Origin: Bradymonas sp963697525
Lineage (GTDB): Bacteria > Myxococcota_A > Bradymonadia > Bradymonadales > Bradymonadaceae
NCBI GenBank assembly: GCA_963697525.1
Contig: OY969087.1
Span: 2,232,001-2,296,000, forward strand
DNA: 64,000 nt
Direction of reading: 5' to 3'
The position numbers and the translations under genes were made by a program. Every line of letters starts with the position of its first letter. Within the stretch, counting starts at the first letter, position 1. Below, piece by piece: positions 9,336 through 18,053 of the stretch. The notes under the pieces were generated by a model. The model was not told where the DNA came from, ran no database searches, and worked only from the letters and a program-made list of their open reading frames with translations.

Positions 9336-10157
9336 TTAGACGCGCCAGGGGGCGGTGCGCTGCTCGCGCAGCTCGACGAGCAGCGCCGCGGTCTCGATGA
9401 CCGTCGGGTGCAGGTGCGTCGAGTTGCGCACCTGGCGAAGCTTGTGGATCCCCAGGGTGGGCAACACCTTGAGCGACAGGCCCGTGCCGGTATACGGGTT
9501 CATGACCACCGAGTGGCGCACTTCCCGGCGCAGATACCAGCGCTTGTGGTTGATCACGTGCAGCAGAATTTCAGGCAGGTTGGGGCGCCGCGAGGACACC
9601 AACAGCACGTCTTGCTCGCGCAAGTTGGGGTTGTCCAGCAGGTGTTCGACCACCAGGGGATTGGGGTCGAGCAAGAGGCGCTCGATCACCAGCCGATTGG
9701 TCCCACGGGCCATGGTGCGCCGCTCGCCGAGGGTGACGTCGCGGTCGATCTGCAGGTCGACCTCGGGCAGGCGCCGGCCTTTGGGCAGTTGTTGGTATGG
9801 CGGTGGGTCGCGCAAGATGGCGATGACGCCCTTGCGCTCCTCGGCATGGGCGGCCGCGAAGATGCTCTTGATCAGGTCGTAATCGTCATCGAGGCGCTCG
9901 CGGATCAGCCAGCGCGAGCAGGCCATCATGGCATCGATTTCGGGGGATTTGCCCCACAACGCGCCGCGCAACAACTGGTCGATCCACCAGGCGATCTCGT
10001 CGGCGGGCCGCTCGCGCAGGCCCTCGTCGACGGCGGCGACGCGCATGTCGAGCTCGGGCAGGTTGGCGATGGTGCGCAGCTTGGCCTGGTAGGCCTCGTG
10101 CAACTCGTCAAAGCCCGGCTCTGGCTGGCTGGCGGTGTCGGGGGCGTCGTCAGTCAT
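9336..10157 (-). CDS. Hypothetical HEAT-like helical protein
   Basis: The product has 273 residues, with no signal peptide or membrane segment. The C-terminal half reads as short helical repeats with recurring DPNPLVVEHLLDNPNL, RRPNLPEILLHVINH and RREVRHSVVMNPYTG segments. This resembles HEAT or leucine-rich-variant repeats and suggests a protein-binding scaffold. The N-terminal half is acidic. It lies 14 bases downstream of the DUF3426 gene on the same strand (11945 down to 10172), so the two are probably cotranscribed. The repeat call is my reading of the pattern; no named family is claimed. Confidence 0.6.
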   Translation of the reverse strand: MTDDAPDTASQPEPGFDELHEAYQAKLRTIANLPELDMRVAAVDEGLRERPADEIAWWIDQLLRGALWGKSPEIDAMMACSRWLIRERLDDDYDLIKSIFAAAHAEERKGVIAILRDPPPYQQLPKGRRLPEVDLQIDRDVTLGERRTMARGTNRLVIERLLLDPNPLVVEHLLDNPNLREQDVLLVSSRRPNLPEILLHVINHKRWYLRREVRHSVVMNPYTGTGLSLKVLPTLGIHKLRQVRNSTHLHPTVIETAALLVELREQRTAPWRV

Positions 10158-10171
10158 CGTTTCAGGCCATC

Positions 10172-11945
10172 TCAGTTCGACGCAGCAGCCGCGTCATCTC
10201 CTTTTTTGTCGGCGATCTCTACGCGGTACATCACGTCGGGCTTGTCCAGCACGTCCTGGGGGACCTTGTCGAAGATCAGGCTAAACGGTTGGGTGGACTG
10301 ACTCGACAGCGGCTTGGGGCTGTCGGGCAACAGAGACTTGGTCTGCTCGGCAGACTTCTGCTTGGCGATCTGCGACTGGAGAATGCGCCCGCCCAGCGGC
10401 GCGGTGGTCTGGGCGATGACGCGCTCGTTGGCGTCATACATGATCGCGCGAACGACCACCCCGGTGTAATCGGTCGACGAGACATTCTTGGCCTCGCCGC
10501 GCACCAAGATCACCGCGTGGGACTTGCCCACGTTCACAGGGGTGGCGAAGACGCTCCGGAAGCGAATGGGATCTTCGGGGGCCGGCTGTGAGGTCGGCGC
10601 CGACGATTGGGCCCACTCTGGACGCGGCTTGAAGGTCGCGCCGTCGAAGGCGACCTCGAGCATGTGCGGGAAGCGCTTGAGATCTGAGGAAGCCGCCGCT
10701 CAGGCCGGCGACGAGCCCCAAAAAGCCGATGCCGACGATGAGCAGGATGAGCAAGAAGTTGGCAAATTTCTGGAAGCCCGAGCCGCCGATGGTGTGCGGT
10801 GCCAGCGGTTCGTCGACCATGTCGACGTCCCACTCGGGGGACGCCGACGCGGCGGGCTCGGCGCGTCGGGTCGCCGGTTGGGGCGCCTGGGCGGCGGCCA
10901 TCTGGCGTTGGCGTCGCGGGCTGGGGCCGGAGGAGGCCGGCTGGGGGGCCGCCGCCGCGGCAGGCTCGTCGCGCACGACCTTGCCCTGGTTGGGATCGAA
11001 GGACGGGCCATCCTGGCCGAAGCTGGGGTCGACCATCTCCTCGGGTCGATAATTCGATTGCGGCGGATTGAACGGGCTGGCACCGGCCTGGGCGCCGGCG
11101 GCCGCCGCTTCCACAGCCGCTGCCGGTGCCGACGCCGGGGTGGGCGCCGGGGCAGCCGCGGGCGGCGCCTGAGTGGCCACGGGCGGAGCCTGGGCGGCCG
11201 GCGGAGGTGCCTGAGTCGCCGCCGGCGGCGCCTGGGCGGCCGCGGGAGGCGCCTGAGTAGCCGGTGCGGGGGCGCCCGGCGCGTCGTTCTCATCGAAGGC
11301 ATCGCCGAAGGGATCATCGTCGACGACCTGCTCGTTGCCCTCGAAGGCGCCGTCGAAGGGATCGTCGTCGACACGCGTGGCTTCATCGCCCCAATCCAGC
11401 GATTCCTCCGGGGCCTGCTGGGCGGACTCGTCCGCGGCGTCCCCCACGGCCTCCTCGGCCTCCTCGGCCTCGGGTTCCGGTTTAGGGCTGGGCGCGCCCA
11501 GCGCGGTGGTGGACTTGGGCTTCAAATCCAGATTGGCGTGCGGGAAGGGGTTGTAATCCGACGACGCGCTCTTGGAGAGCTTGCGCGAACCACTTGAATT
11601 TGCCGACGACAATGGACTGGTCGCCGGCATGCCCAATTGGGTCTTATTGCCCGCTTCCGGGTCGACGTCGGCCTCGGCGGGCGCACCCGTCGTCGCTGCC
11701 GGTGAGCCAATCTGGGTCTTCTGGGCGTCTTCCCAATCGTCGGCGCCGTCGTCGGCCTCGTCGGCTTGCGACGCTGTAGCCTCGTTGTCTCCCTCGTTGT
11801 AGAAGATCTCGGCCTCGCCGTCCGCGCCCGCACGAATGCGAAAGACGTGGTTGCACTTCGAGCAGCGCAGCTTGACTCCCTTCTCGGAGACCTGGTCGTC
11901 GGGAAGTTTGAACCCGGTCGAGCATTCCGGACACCGGACAATCAT
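10172..11945 (-). CDS. Zinc-ribbon/DUF3426-type membrane protein, frame interrupted near base 10690
   Basis: The N-terminus is a textbook MJ0042-type zinc ribbon: MIVRCPECSTGFKLPDDQV followed by LRCSKCNHVFRI, with CxxC pairs about 20 residues apart. A long acidic and then Ala/Pro-rich linker leads to one transmembrane helix (FANFLLILLIVGIGFLGLVAGL). The conserved C-terminal domain (HMLEVAFDGATFKPRPEW ... MYRVEIADKK), which matches DUF3426 expectations, lies in a different frame beginning near 10690. As written, the first frame runs into unrelated Arg-rich residues and stops at 10434. One extra base between about 10664 and 10705 explains everything. It could be an assembly error or a real mutation. 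An independent start at ATG 10663 lacks a Shine-Dalgarno sequence. Proteins of this build are usually inner-membrane and of unclear role. Confidence 0.75.
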
Positions 11946-12084
11946 GAAGCGACCTCACAAAGCGGCTTGCGTTTCAGAAGTTTGTACGCCTTTGGTGTGC
12001 TGGCACAACTCTACTACCGCCGGTGCTCTTTTTCCAAGGCCGTTCGGCGGGCCTCGGCGCCGAGCGCTGGCGGGGCGTGGGGGC

Positions 12085-12660
12085 TCAGGGCAGATGTTCG
12101 TGGGGATTGGTCACCGTGGCACGCCGCGGGGGCTGGCTGGCGTGTACGTCCTTTTCCAGGCGCTTCAGGCGCGCTTCCAGGTCGAGCACGCGCCGCTCGA
12201 GGTGGTGCATCTCCCGGTTCATCTCCGGGATGTGGGTGAGCTGATCGACGGCGTCGCGCAGGCGATCGTCGATCCGCCGCTGCATCTCGTCGATGGATCG
12301 CTGGGTGGAGTCGACAAAGTCGCGCACCGCCTTGCCTCCTTCCTCGATGGCTTCGGCCTTGCGGCGAAACTCGTCGCGAAATTGGGTCACCGGCGATTGC
12401 AGCCGGTTGATGAAGTCCTCGCCCGATTGGATGATCCCGCGCAGCGCCGACAGCGGCAGCATGCTCTGCTGGGACTTCTCCTGCTCGAAGATGATATGGG
12501 CCAGGGTCGCCTTGGTGATGTCCTCTCCCGAGGAATTGTCGATGATCTTGAGATCTTCACCGTCGCGCACCAACTGCTCGATCTCGTCGAGGGTCACGTA
12601 GGTGCTCTTGTCGGTGTCGTACAGCTTGCGGTTGGGATAACGCTTGATGATTCGGGTCAT
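12085..12660 (-). CDS. phaR: Polyhydroxyalkanoate synthesis regulator PhaR family
   Basis: This 191-residue protein opens with the diagnostic PHB/PHA accumulation regulator domain: TRIIKRYPNRKLYDTDKSTY, then VTLDEIEQLVRDGEDLKIID, then DITKATLAHIIFEQE. The C-terminal half is coiled coil (residues about 110-180), probably for oligomerisation. The start at 12660 puts the family N-terminus at residue 2; the longer frame adds 17 unconserved residues. In known systems PhaR represses phasin genes and responds to PHA granules, but no phaC, phaP or phaZ lies in this window. Its target here is therefore unknown and a wider regulatory role is possible. It is encoded alone, between the zinc-ribbon gene and a barrel-protein gene. 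Confidence 0.85.
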   Translation of the reverse strand: MTRIIKRYPNRKLYDTDKSTYVTLDEIEQLVRDGEDLKIIDNSSGEDITKATLAHIIFEQEKSQQSMLPLSALRGIIQSGEDFINRLQSPVTQFRDEFRRKAEAIEEGGKAVRDFVDSTQRSIDEMQRRIDDRLRDAVDQLTHIPEMNREMHHLERRVLDLEARLKRLEKDVHASQPPRRATVTNPHEHLP

Positions 12661-12762
12661 GGAGCTGACTTGGCGAAGCGGGGGCGGCCTACAAACTGGC
12701 GACGGCGCCAAAAAACGGCGCCGTCGCAGACTACTTCTTTGGAGATGCTCGCCCGCAGTGCG

Positions 12763-13662
12763 TCAGAAATCAACACCACCGGACAGCGTAAATTGAGTGA
12801 CGTTGGGAGCGTAGACGCCCTCGAGCGAGAAGCTCAAAATCCATACGTTGAGCCGCGCTCCCACAAAGAAGCGGTTGATGGCCTGGGTGGTCTGCGAGAA
12901 TACGAATTCGGGGTTGAAGGTATCGTCGATGCCGTTGCTGTCGGTCTGATCGTCGAACTGCGGCGGACGCGGATCCTGGGGATAAGCGTTGAGCAGCCGG
13001 CTGGAGGCGATGACGTACAATTGCTGGTAGCCACCGTAGGGCGTCAGCGACATCACTCCCGAGACGTCGAAGGCCTTCGAGATCGAGATATCCCAGCCGG
13101 TGGTGACCATGTTGAGGTCGCGTGAACCCAACAGGGTATTGACCGAGCCGCGCACGGCGATGTCCGGGAAGTAGTAAAATCCCTCGTTGAGCGCCCACTT
13201 GAGCTGTGCACCCAGCCCGAACATCGAGCTGGCAAACAGGTAGCTCATATCCGAGGCCAGCTCGAAGGAAAACGGCAGGCCCTTGCGGATCTGCAGGTGC
13301 GCCGTAAACAGCGACGACGATGGGTTGTGGTCCTGAACGGCCGTCTTCCAATAGTCGGCGTTGTTGTCGATGAACGACAGGCTGGTCATCAGGTTGACCG
13401 CAAACCCGGCCTCGCCGAGGGTCTCGGCGGGGTTGAGAAAGCGCGGCGCAAAGACTTGACCGAGATCTCGGGTCAAGTTCTTGAACGCCTGGTTGTCCTG
13501 ATTGACATAACCACACGTACGCGCGCAGTTGGGCGAAGTCTGCTCGAACGTGCCGAAGCGCGACAGCACCAAGTCATTTTGACCGGCATACGCCGGCAGT
13601 GCGGTCAGAGCCACCAACACCAGGGCAATTCCAGCCAATACGCGTTGCATCTGGGGCATCAT
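12763..13662 (-). CDS. Predicted outer-membrane protein
   Basis: The product has 299 residues. The start at 13662 (ATG-ATG) follows a GGAGG sequence 10 bases upstream and gives a good Sec signal (RVLAGIALVLVALTALPAYAG). The mature protein is a succession of strand-like segments with aromatic girdles (FYYFPDIAV, TPYGGYQQLYVIASSRL) and ends in FTLSGGVDF, with the terminal Phe typical of outer-membrane barrels. A CARTCGY pair near the mature N-terminus may form a disulfide. No named family is recognised. Barrel topology is inferred. Confidence 0.65.
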   Translation of the reverse strand: MMPQMQRVLAGIALVLVALTALPAYAGQNDLVLSRFGTFEQTSPNCARTCGYVNQDNQAFKNLTRDLGQVFAPRFLNPAETLGEAGFAVNLMTSLSFIDNNADYWKTAVQDHNPSSSLFTAHLQIRKGLPFSFELASDMSYLFASSMFGLGAQLKWALNEGFYYFPDIAVRGSVNTLLGSRDLNMVTTGWDISISKAFDVSGVMSLTPYGGYQQLYVIASSRLLNAYPQDPRPPQFDDQTDSNGIDDTFNPEFVFSQTTQAINRFFVGARLNVWILSFSLEGVYAPNVTQFTLSGGVDF

Positions 13663-13986
13663 AATACCAGTACCTCCGGGCGCAGATGATGCCGCACCGG
13701 ACATCAAGCTGACAAAAACATCAAGCAGACGCGTCCACGAGACCTGCAAGGTCTAACAAGGGGCCCCTCACACGTCAAGTTTGAGGGGGGCAGTGGACGG
13801 TATCTCCGGTGATGATACGGGATTCGGCCATCCGGGTCCAATTTCCCGTCGAACTTCGCCGTCGAAAGGCGTGGTTGGAGGGGGGGACGGGCTTTTCTTT
13901 ACAAATCGAGGTTGTAGGTGCACTCTTAGTCCGCTGAACGGCGATCATGCCGTTCGGGTCGATGTTCCCCACGGACGCAGTAACCC
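13663..13986. other. Divergent intergenic region with a short hairpin
   Basis: These 324 bases separate the outer-membrane protein gene (leftward) from the hydrolase gene (rightward), so promoters for both must lie here. A seven-base-pair stem, CCCCTCA at 13764-13770 against TGAGGGG at 13782-13788, encloses an 11-base loop. It has no T-tract and would sit in the leader of the leftward gene. I see no convincing -10/-35 pair and no conserved small gene. Confidence 0.4.
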
Positions 13987-14850
13987 GTGTTTTTCACCTA
14001 TACCAAACCATCGCGCGCCGTGCCCATCCGCTCGGTTTATCGCCGGGCGCCGGGCTACAACGGCTCGTTCCACTGGCTGGAAGCCGGGTGGCGCAACGAC
14101 GAGACCATCGTGCTGGTGCACGGGTTGATGGCCCACTCGATGGCGTATCGCAAGATCGTGCCGCGCCTGGCGCAGCGCTACCGGCTGATCATGCCGGACT
14201 TGCCCGCCCACGGCCGCGATCAGACGTTTCGCTCCACGCGGCTTCCGGCGCGGGTCGATAGCCTGATCGACTGGTTGGAGACGCTTCTTCGCGTGGTCGA
14301 CGCCGAGCGCGTTCACCTGGTGGGGCATTCGTTGGGGGCGCTGGCGGCATTTTTGGCCGCCCGCCACACCGACGGGCTGCCCACCGTCGAGACGGTGTCG
14401 CTGATCAGCCCGGGCATTCGCATCGGATTGCCCCGGTGGACCCACCACGTGGTCAAGCGCCTGCCGTTTGGGCTGGCCAAGCTCAGCGCCAGCCCCCTGG
14501 GCGTGCGCTGCTACGAGCCCATCCAGTGGCGAAAGAGCCGCATGACCAGCTCCGAGGTCGACTCCTACGTCGCTCCTTTTCGCGAGCCCGATCGCCTGCG
14601 CTTCATGATCGATATCGGCGCCGATCTGGTGCGCGAGCCCGACCGGCTGGTGGGCGCCGACCAGATCCGCCACCCCACGTTGCTGGTGTGGGGCGATAAG
14701 GATCACTTCCTGTCACTGGACACCGGCCACGTGCTCCAGGCGATGATCAAGGACGCGCATTTCGAGATCCTCGAAGGCGTCGGTCACTGCCCCATGGAAG
14801 ATTCCCCGGATGAATTCGCGCGGATTCTGGAGAGTTTTCTGACGCGCTGA
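13987..14850 (+). CDS. Alpha/beta-hydrolase fold protein
   Basis: This 287-residue protein starts with GTG. The oxyanion region reads IVLVHGLMAH, the nucleophile elbow is GHSLG (S115), the acid lies in VWGDKDHF and the catalytic His in GVGHCPMEDSPDEF. This is the standard order for a serine hydrolase of the epoxide-hydrolase/lipase/esterase type. There is no signal peptide, so it is probably cytosolic. Substrate cannot be predicted from sequence, because a complete catalytic triad is shared by esterases, C-C hydrolases and haloperoxidases. It converges on the GNAT gene, 16 bases away. Confidence 0.88.
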   Translation: MFFTYTKPSRAVPIRSVYRRAPGYNGSFHWLEAGWRNDETIVLVHGLMAHSMAYRKIVPRLAQRYRLIMPDLPAHGRDQTFRSTRLPARVDSLIDWLETLLRVVDAERVHLVGHSLGALAAFLAARHTDGLPTVETVSLISPGIRIGLPRWTHHVVKRLPFGLAKLSASPLGVRCYEPIQWRKSRMTSSEVDSYVAPFREPDRLRFMIDIGADLVREPDRLVGADQIRHPTLLVWGDKDHFLSLDTGHVLQAMIKDAHFEILEGVGHCPMEDSPDEFARILESFLTR

Positions 14851-14866
14851 CCGAGCGTCGGCGCCG

Positions 14867-15670
14867 TCACACTTCCCGCAACAACAACTCGCCGGGGTCC
14901 TTGCCGAGCTTTTCGCGCAGCTCTCTGCGCCCGTCGTCGAGCTCGTCGACCAGGATGCGCCCGCGCCCGCTGGCCAACTCGCCGCTGTCGAGGGCCTGGT
15001 GCCACAGGAAATCGAGCTGCTGGCCGCGGATGGCGCCAATGAGGTGGCCGCGCTGGACCGGCGTGCCGCGGTAGTTCGCCTCGAGTAAGGAACCGGACTG
15101 GTGAAAGAGAAAGACGCTGCCCGGCGGCAAAGTGGCGTCGGCGGTGGTGTTGTGGATCAGGCGAAACGCGCACTGATCGAGGCCGCGCTTCTTCGGCTTG
15201 TAGCGGCGCACCATCGGCACCGATCCCTCGGGGGCGCGGGCAAAGGCCGGGTGGGCGCGCACCGCGTAGGGAATCTTGTCGGGCTCGAGAAGTTCGAAGC
15301 CGAAGTCGGCGAAGAAGCGGCGCGCCGTGCGCGTGGTCAGATACACGTCGCGCACCGGTTGTTGGTCCATCGCCTCACCGAGCACGGTGGCCAACATGGA
15401 GGCGCCAATACCGCTGCCGCGCGACGGATTGGCCACCGCCAGCGAATGCAACACGATGCAGTCGTCGCCGCGCGTCCAGCCCACGCAGGCGGCGGTGCCC
15501 CCGGCGTTGGTGCATGCCATCAGGTAGGTCGAGGGCTGCCAGGGGCCCGCCGGGCCCTGCTCGCCGAGTTCGATGACTCCGCTGGCGCGCAATAGCCGGC
15601 GCACCTGCTCGACCTGCTGGGTATCTTCGAGATGGTATCCGAGACTGGCGATATGTTCGTTGCGCGCCAT
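14867..15670 (-). CDS. GNAT acetyltransferase fused to a lipocalin-like domain
   Basis: The product has 267 residues. Residues about 5-150 form a GNAT fold: LHSLAVANPSRGSGIGASML is the acetyl-CoA-binding motif A, and TTRTARRFFADFGFELL is the C-terminal strand-helix. Residues about 165-260 (FRLIHNTTADATLPPGSVFLFHQ ... ANYRGTPVQRGHLIGAI ... LDFLWHQ) resemble the small beta-barrel family misnamed N-acetylglutamate synthase in many genomes, which is normally a stand-alone protein of about 100 residues. Joining the two is unusual. The acetyl acceptor is unknown. The start at 15670 is the first ATG. The gene lies 18 bases from the lipoprotein start codon on the same strand, so the two may be cotranscribed. 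Confidence 0.75.
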   Translation of the reverse strand: MARNEHIASLGYHLEDTQQVEQVRRLLRASGVIELGEQGPAGPWQPSTYLMACTNAGGTAACVGWTRGDDCIVLHSLAVANPSRGSGIGASMLATVLGEAMDQQPVRDVYLTTRTARRFFADFGFELLEPDKIPYAVRAHPAFARAPEGSVPMVRRYKPKKRGLDQCAFRLIHNTTADATLPPGSVFLFHQSGSLLEANYRGTPVQRGHLIGAIRGQQLDFLWHQALDSGELASGRGRILVDELDDGRRELREKLGKDPGELLLREV

Positions 15671-15688
15671 GGCGTGTACCTCACAAAC

Positions 15689-16687
15689 TCATTCGCCGTC
15701 GGCAGCGACTTTGTCGGCGGCCTTCTTCATGCAATCGACGGCGGATTTGACGCCCACGACGCGCTTTTGCAGGTCGGCGTCTTGGACACCGGCCGGCGAC
15801 AGCTTGGCGAGCTGCTTGCACAGCGCGTCCTTGGTCTGCACGCGCCGCTTCGTAAAGATCTCTTGGGTCTTGATGCGCTGCTCGCGGTTTTTCTCGAGCT
15901 GCTGACGGTACTCCTCGGCCTTTTTGTGATCGCCGTCCTTATCGGAGGCTTTGGCGGCGTTGATCAGCCAGTCGTCGCTGGAGCTATCCGAGCTCAGGAC
16001 CATGTCGATGCGGCTGAGGTAGTGGCGCAGGTGGTCGGCGACCAGGTACTGGGCCTCGACCTGGGTGTCGAGGTCGTCGTTCTTTTTGGCCCAGGCCAGC
16101 GTCTCATCGTACTGCTTTTGGGCGTCTTTGCCGATCGAGATGGGGTTGGGCGAGTCGTGTTTGCGCTTTTTCATGCGCAGGTCGAGCAGCGCCTCCAGGC
16201 GGCGAAGCCGGATCCAGGCGCTGTTGGGCATTTGCTTTTGCGCCTCGGCCAGGTTTTTGGCCGCGTAGGTCAACCGCTCCTCGCTCTTGTCGTCGTCGGT
16301 GATCGCCTTTTTGGCGCGCTCGAGGTCGGGCCACTCGGCGCTGTACAGCGTCCACACCCCGCTGCCCTCGGCAATACGCGTCTCCCAGCGCACCGGACCG
16401 GTGAACGCCTCGGCGCTGACCTCGCTGGTCATCTTGAACTTGGTGATCTTCTTGTCGCAGGTCGCCTTGAGGATCTCGTCGGTCTTATCGCCGAAGAGTT
16501 TGACCTTGTAAAACGGCCCGTCGGCCTTGGCCTTGCGGCACGTGGTCACAGCTTCGGTAATGGACTTCTTGGCCTTGGCCTTATCGCTGGTGCAGCCCGT
16601 GGCGAAGCTGGTGGCCAGCAGGCCGACGCCCAGCAACAACAGCAGACGGCGCGGCACACAATACCGGGGAGGGGTGGTAGCAATCAT
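15689..16687 (-). CDS. Predicted helical lipoprotein
   Basis: The product has 332 residues. ATG 16687 follows AGGAGAG and gives a lipoprotein signal (RRLLLLLGVGLLATSFATGC). A much longer open frame upstream, to 18256, is antisense to another gene and is not coding. The mature protein is Lys/Glu/Asp-rich and almost wholly helical, with a TPR-like central section (ERAKKAITDDDKSEERLTY, then NLAEAQKQMPNSAWIRLRRLEALLDL). Two Cys pairs could form disulfides. No family is recognised. It is read away from the winged-helix gene at 16841, with 153 bases between the starts. Confidence 0.68.
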   Translation of the reverse strand: MIATTPPRYCVPRRLLLLLGVGLLATSFATGCTSDKAKAKKSITEAVTTCRKAKADGPFYKVKLFGDKTDEILKATCDKKITKFKMTSEVSAEAFTGPVRWETRIAEGSGVWTLYSAEWPDLERAKKAITDDDKSEERLTYAAKNLAEAQKQMPNSAWIRLRRLEALLDLRMKKRKHDSPNPISIGKDAQKQYDETLAWAKKNDDLDTQVEAQYLVADHLRHYLSRIDMVLSSDSSSDDWLINAAKASDKDGDHKKAEEYRQQLEKNREQRIKTQEIFTKRRVQTKDALCKQLAKLSPAGVQDADLQKRVVGVKSAVDCMKKAADKVAADGE

Positions 16688-16828
16688 GGAAGCTCTCCTG
16701 ATGTATCGGCGATTCATCCGGGCGCCAGAGGCGGTCGAGTATGCGTTTAAATCCGCCAGAGAATTAGCACAGCCTGGCCAATTATGACAGTGCGGCGCCG
16801 TGGACGGGATCTGTGGTGGGGTTTGCGC

Positions 16829-16834
16829 TATAAT
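16829..16834 (+). promoter_or_regulatory. TATAAT -10 box six bases before an ATG (probable leaderless promoter)
   Basis: A perfect TATAAT hexamer is followed by GGGCTT and then ATG 16841. With a normal 6-7 base discriminator, transcription would start at or within a base or two of the A of the start codon, giving a leaderless mRNA. There is no Shine-Dalgarno sequence, as expected. No clear TTGACA is present at 16-18 bases upstream; the nearest similar hexamer (TGGACG, 16801-16806) is too far away. The box is seen directly; its use is inferred. Confidence 0.5.
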
Positions 16835-16840
16835 GGGCTT

Positions 16841-18049
16841 ATGAGCGAGGCCGATACACAACTGGAGCTGCTCGGTTCGGGGGCGCAGGTGCCCCAGGCC
16901 AACAACGTGCGCCTGCTGGTGCAGTTGATGGAATCGGTCGAGCAGGGCGTGCGCCAGGTGGCGGAGTTGGGCGAGGCGCTGGGCGTCGAGGAGCGCACGG
17001 TGCGCTACTATGCCGACCTGGCGCGCTGGCTGGGGTTTGTGCGCCAGACCGACCATGGCCGGTGGGCGCCCACGCGCACCGGCGCGGCGTTTGCCAGCAG
17101 CGTCTCGGCGCGCGGGCGGTTGTTCAGCCAGGCGATCTTCAAAAAAGACGTGGTGCGCATGGCCAACCAGCTCAAACGCCAGGCGCTCGACTCCGGCAAG
17201 GAGTTGGAGACGCGCGAGGCCTGCCTGTTGGCGATCGAGCGCACCACCGATCTGTCCGATTCCACCGCCCGGCGCCGCGCCAGCGGGCTGGCGAGCATGC
17301 TGGAGGCGGCCTACCGGCCCTCGCGGGTCGACTGGGCGAGCGGCGAGGGCCTCGACACCCGCGGCCATATCGCGCTGGAGTTCGAGGGGGAGTCGTTTTT
17401 GACGGCGATGGCGATGCGTTCGTTGGGCGTATCGCACGACGTTCAGGTCGGCTTCCCCCGCCAGGTCGCGCGTTTTGTGGGGGGCCAGGCCCACAAGCTC
17501 GACCAGGCGCGCTGGAAGCGGGCGAGTTGGCAGGCCGGCCCGCGCGGCCAGTGGTTCGGCTCGGTGCCGGTCAATGACGTCACCCGCGAGATCGCGCTTC
17601 GCGGCGGGCGCGACCTGCGCCTTCTGCTGGGGATCACCGTGCCGTATGTGACCCTGGCGTGTGCGTTTTTCGCCCTGCGCGACCCCCTGGAGCGCCCGCT
17701 GACCAGCGTGACCGAGGATATGTACGGCATCCGCATGTGGTTCCACGAGACCGACCTGGGCACGCCCTGCGACGTGCTCGCCAGGGTGGCCCGCGAGCTG
17801 GGCCTGCAGCTGTGCGAGCGCCCCCCGCAGATGGTCGGCATCGACGCGCCCGACGCCGAGCCCGCTGACGATCGCGCGCTGGTCGACATCCTCCAGACCG
17901 CCGGTATCGTGCGCCGCAAAGACACCGTCATCGCGCTCGCCCCGGGCGTGCGCGACGAGTGGCGCGAGGAGTCGGCCGACGCCCCCTCCGTCGAGGAGCG
18001 CCTGGCGCCGCTTTCGGATGAGATTCTCCAGATCTTGCGATGCTGGTGA
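16841..18049 (+). CDS. Winged-helix-like DNA-binding protein of unknown family
   Basis: The product has 402 residues from ATG 16841; an upstream in-frame start at 16784 would overlap the -10 box and is not preferred. Residues about 17-85 look like a winged helix (VRLLVQLMESVEQGVRQVAELGEALGV, then TVRYYADLARWLGFV), followed by a second helical segment with CLLAIERTTDLSDSTARRRA. The C-terminal half is uncharacterised. The N-terminal pattern resembles regulatory HTH domains that sense through a C-terminal module, but no ligand or operon partner is visible. The gene converges on the ABC permease gene with only four bases between stop codons. Confidence 0.6.
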   Translation: MSEADTQLELLGSGAQVPQANNVRLLVQLMESVEQGVRQVAELGEALGVEERTVRYYADLARWLGFVRQTDHGRWAPTRTGAAFASSVSARGRLFSQAIFKKDVVRMANQLKRQALDSGKELETREACLLAIERTTDLSDSTARRRASGLASMLEAAYRPSRVDWASGEGLDTRGHIALEFEGESFLTAMAMRSLGVSHDVQVGFPRQVARFVGGQAHKLDQARWKRASWQAGPRGQWFGSVPVNDVTREIALRGGRDLRLLLGITVPYVTLACAFFALRDPLERPLTSVTEDMYGIRMWFHETDLGTPCDVLARVARELGLQLCERPPQMVGIDAPDAEPADDRALVDILQTAGIVRRKDTVIALAPGVRDEWREESADAPSVEERLAPLSDEILQILRCW

Positions 18050-18053
18050 GGGG

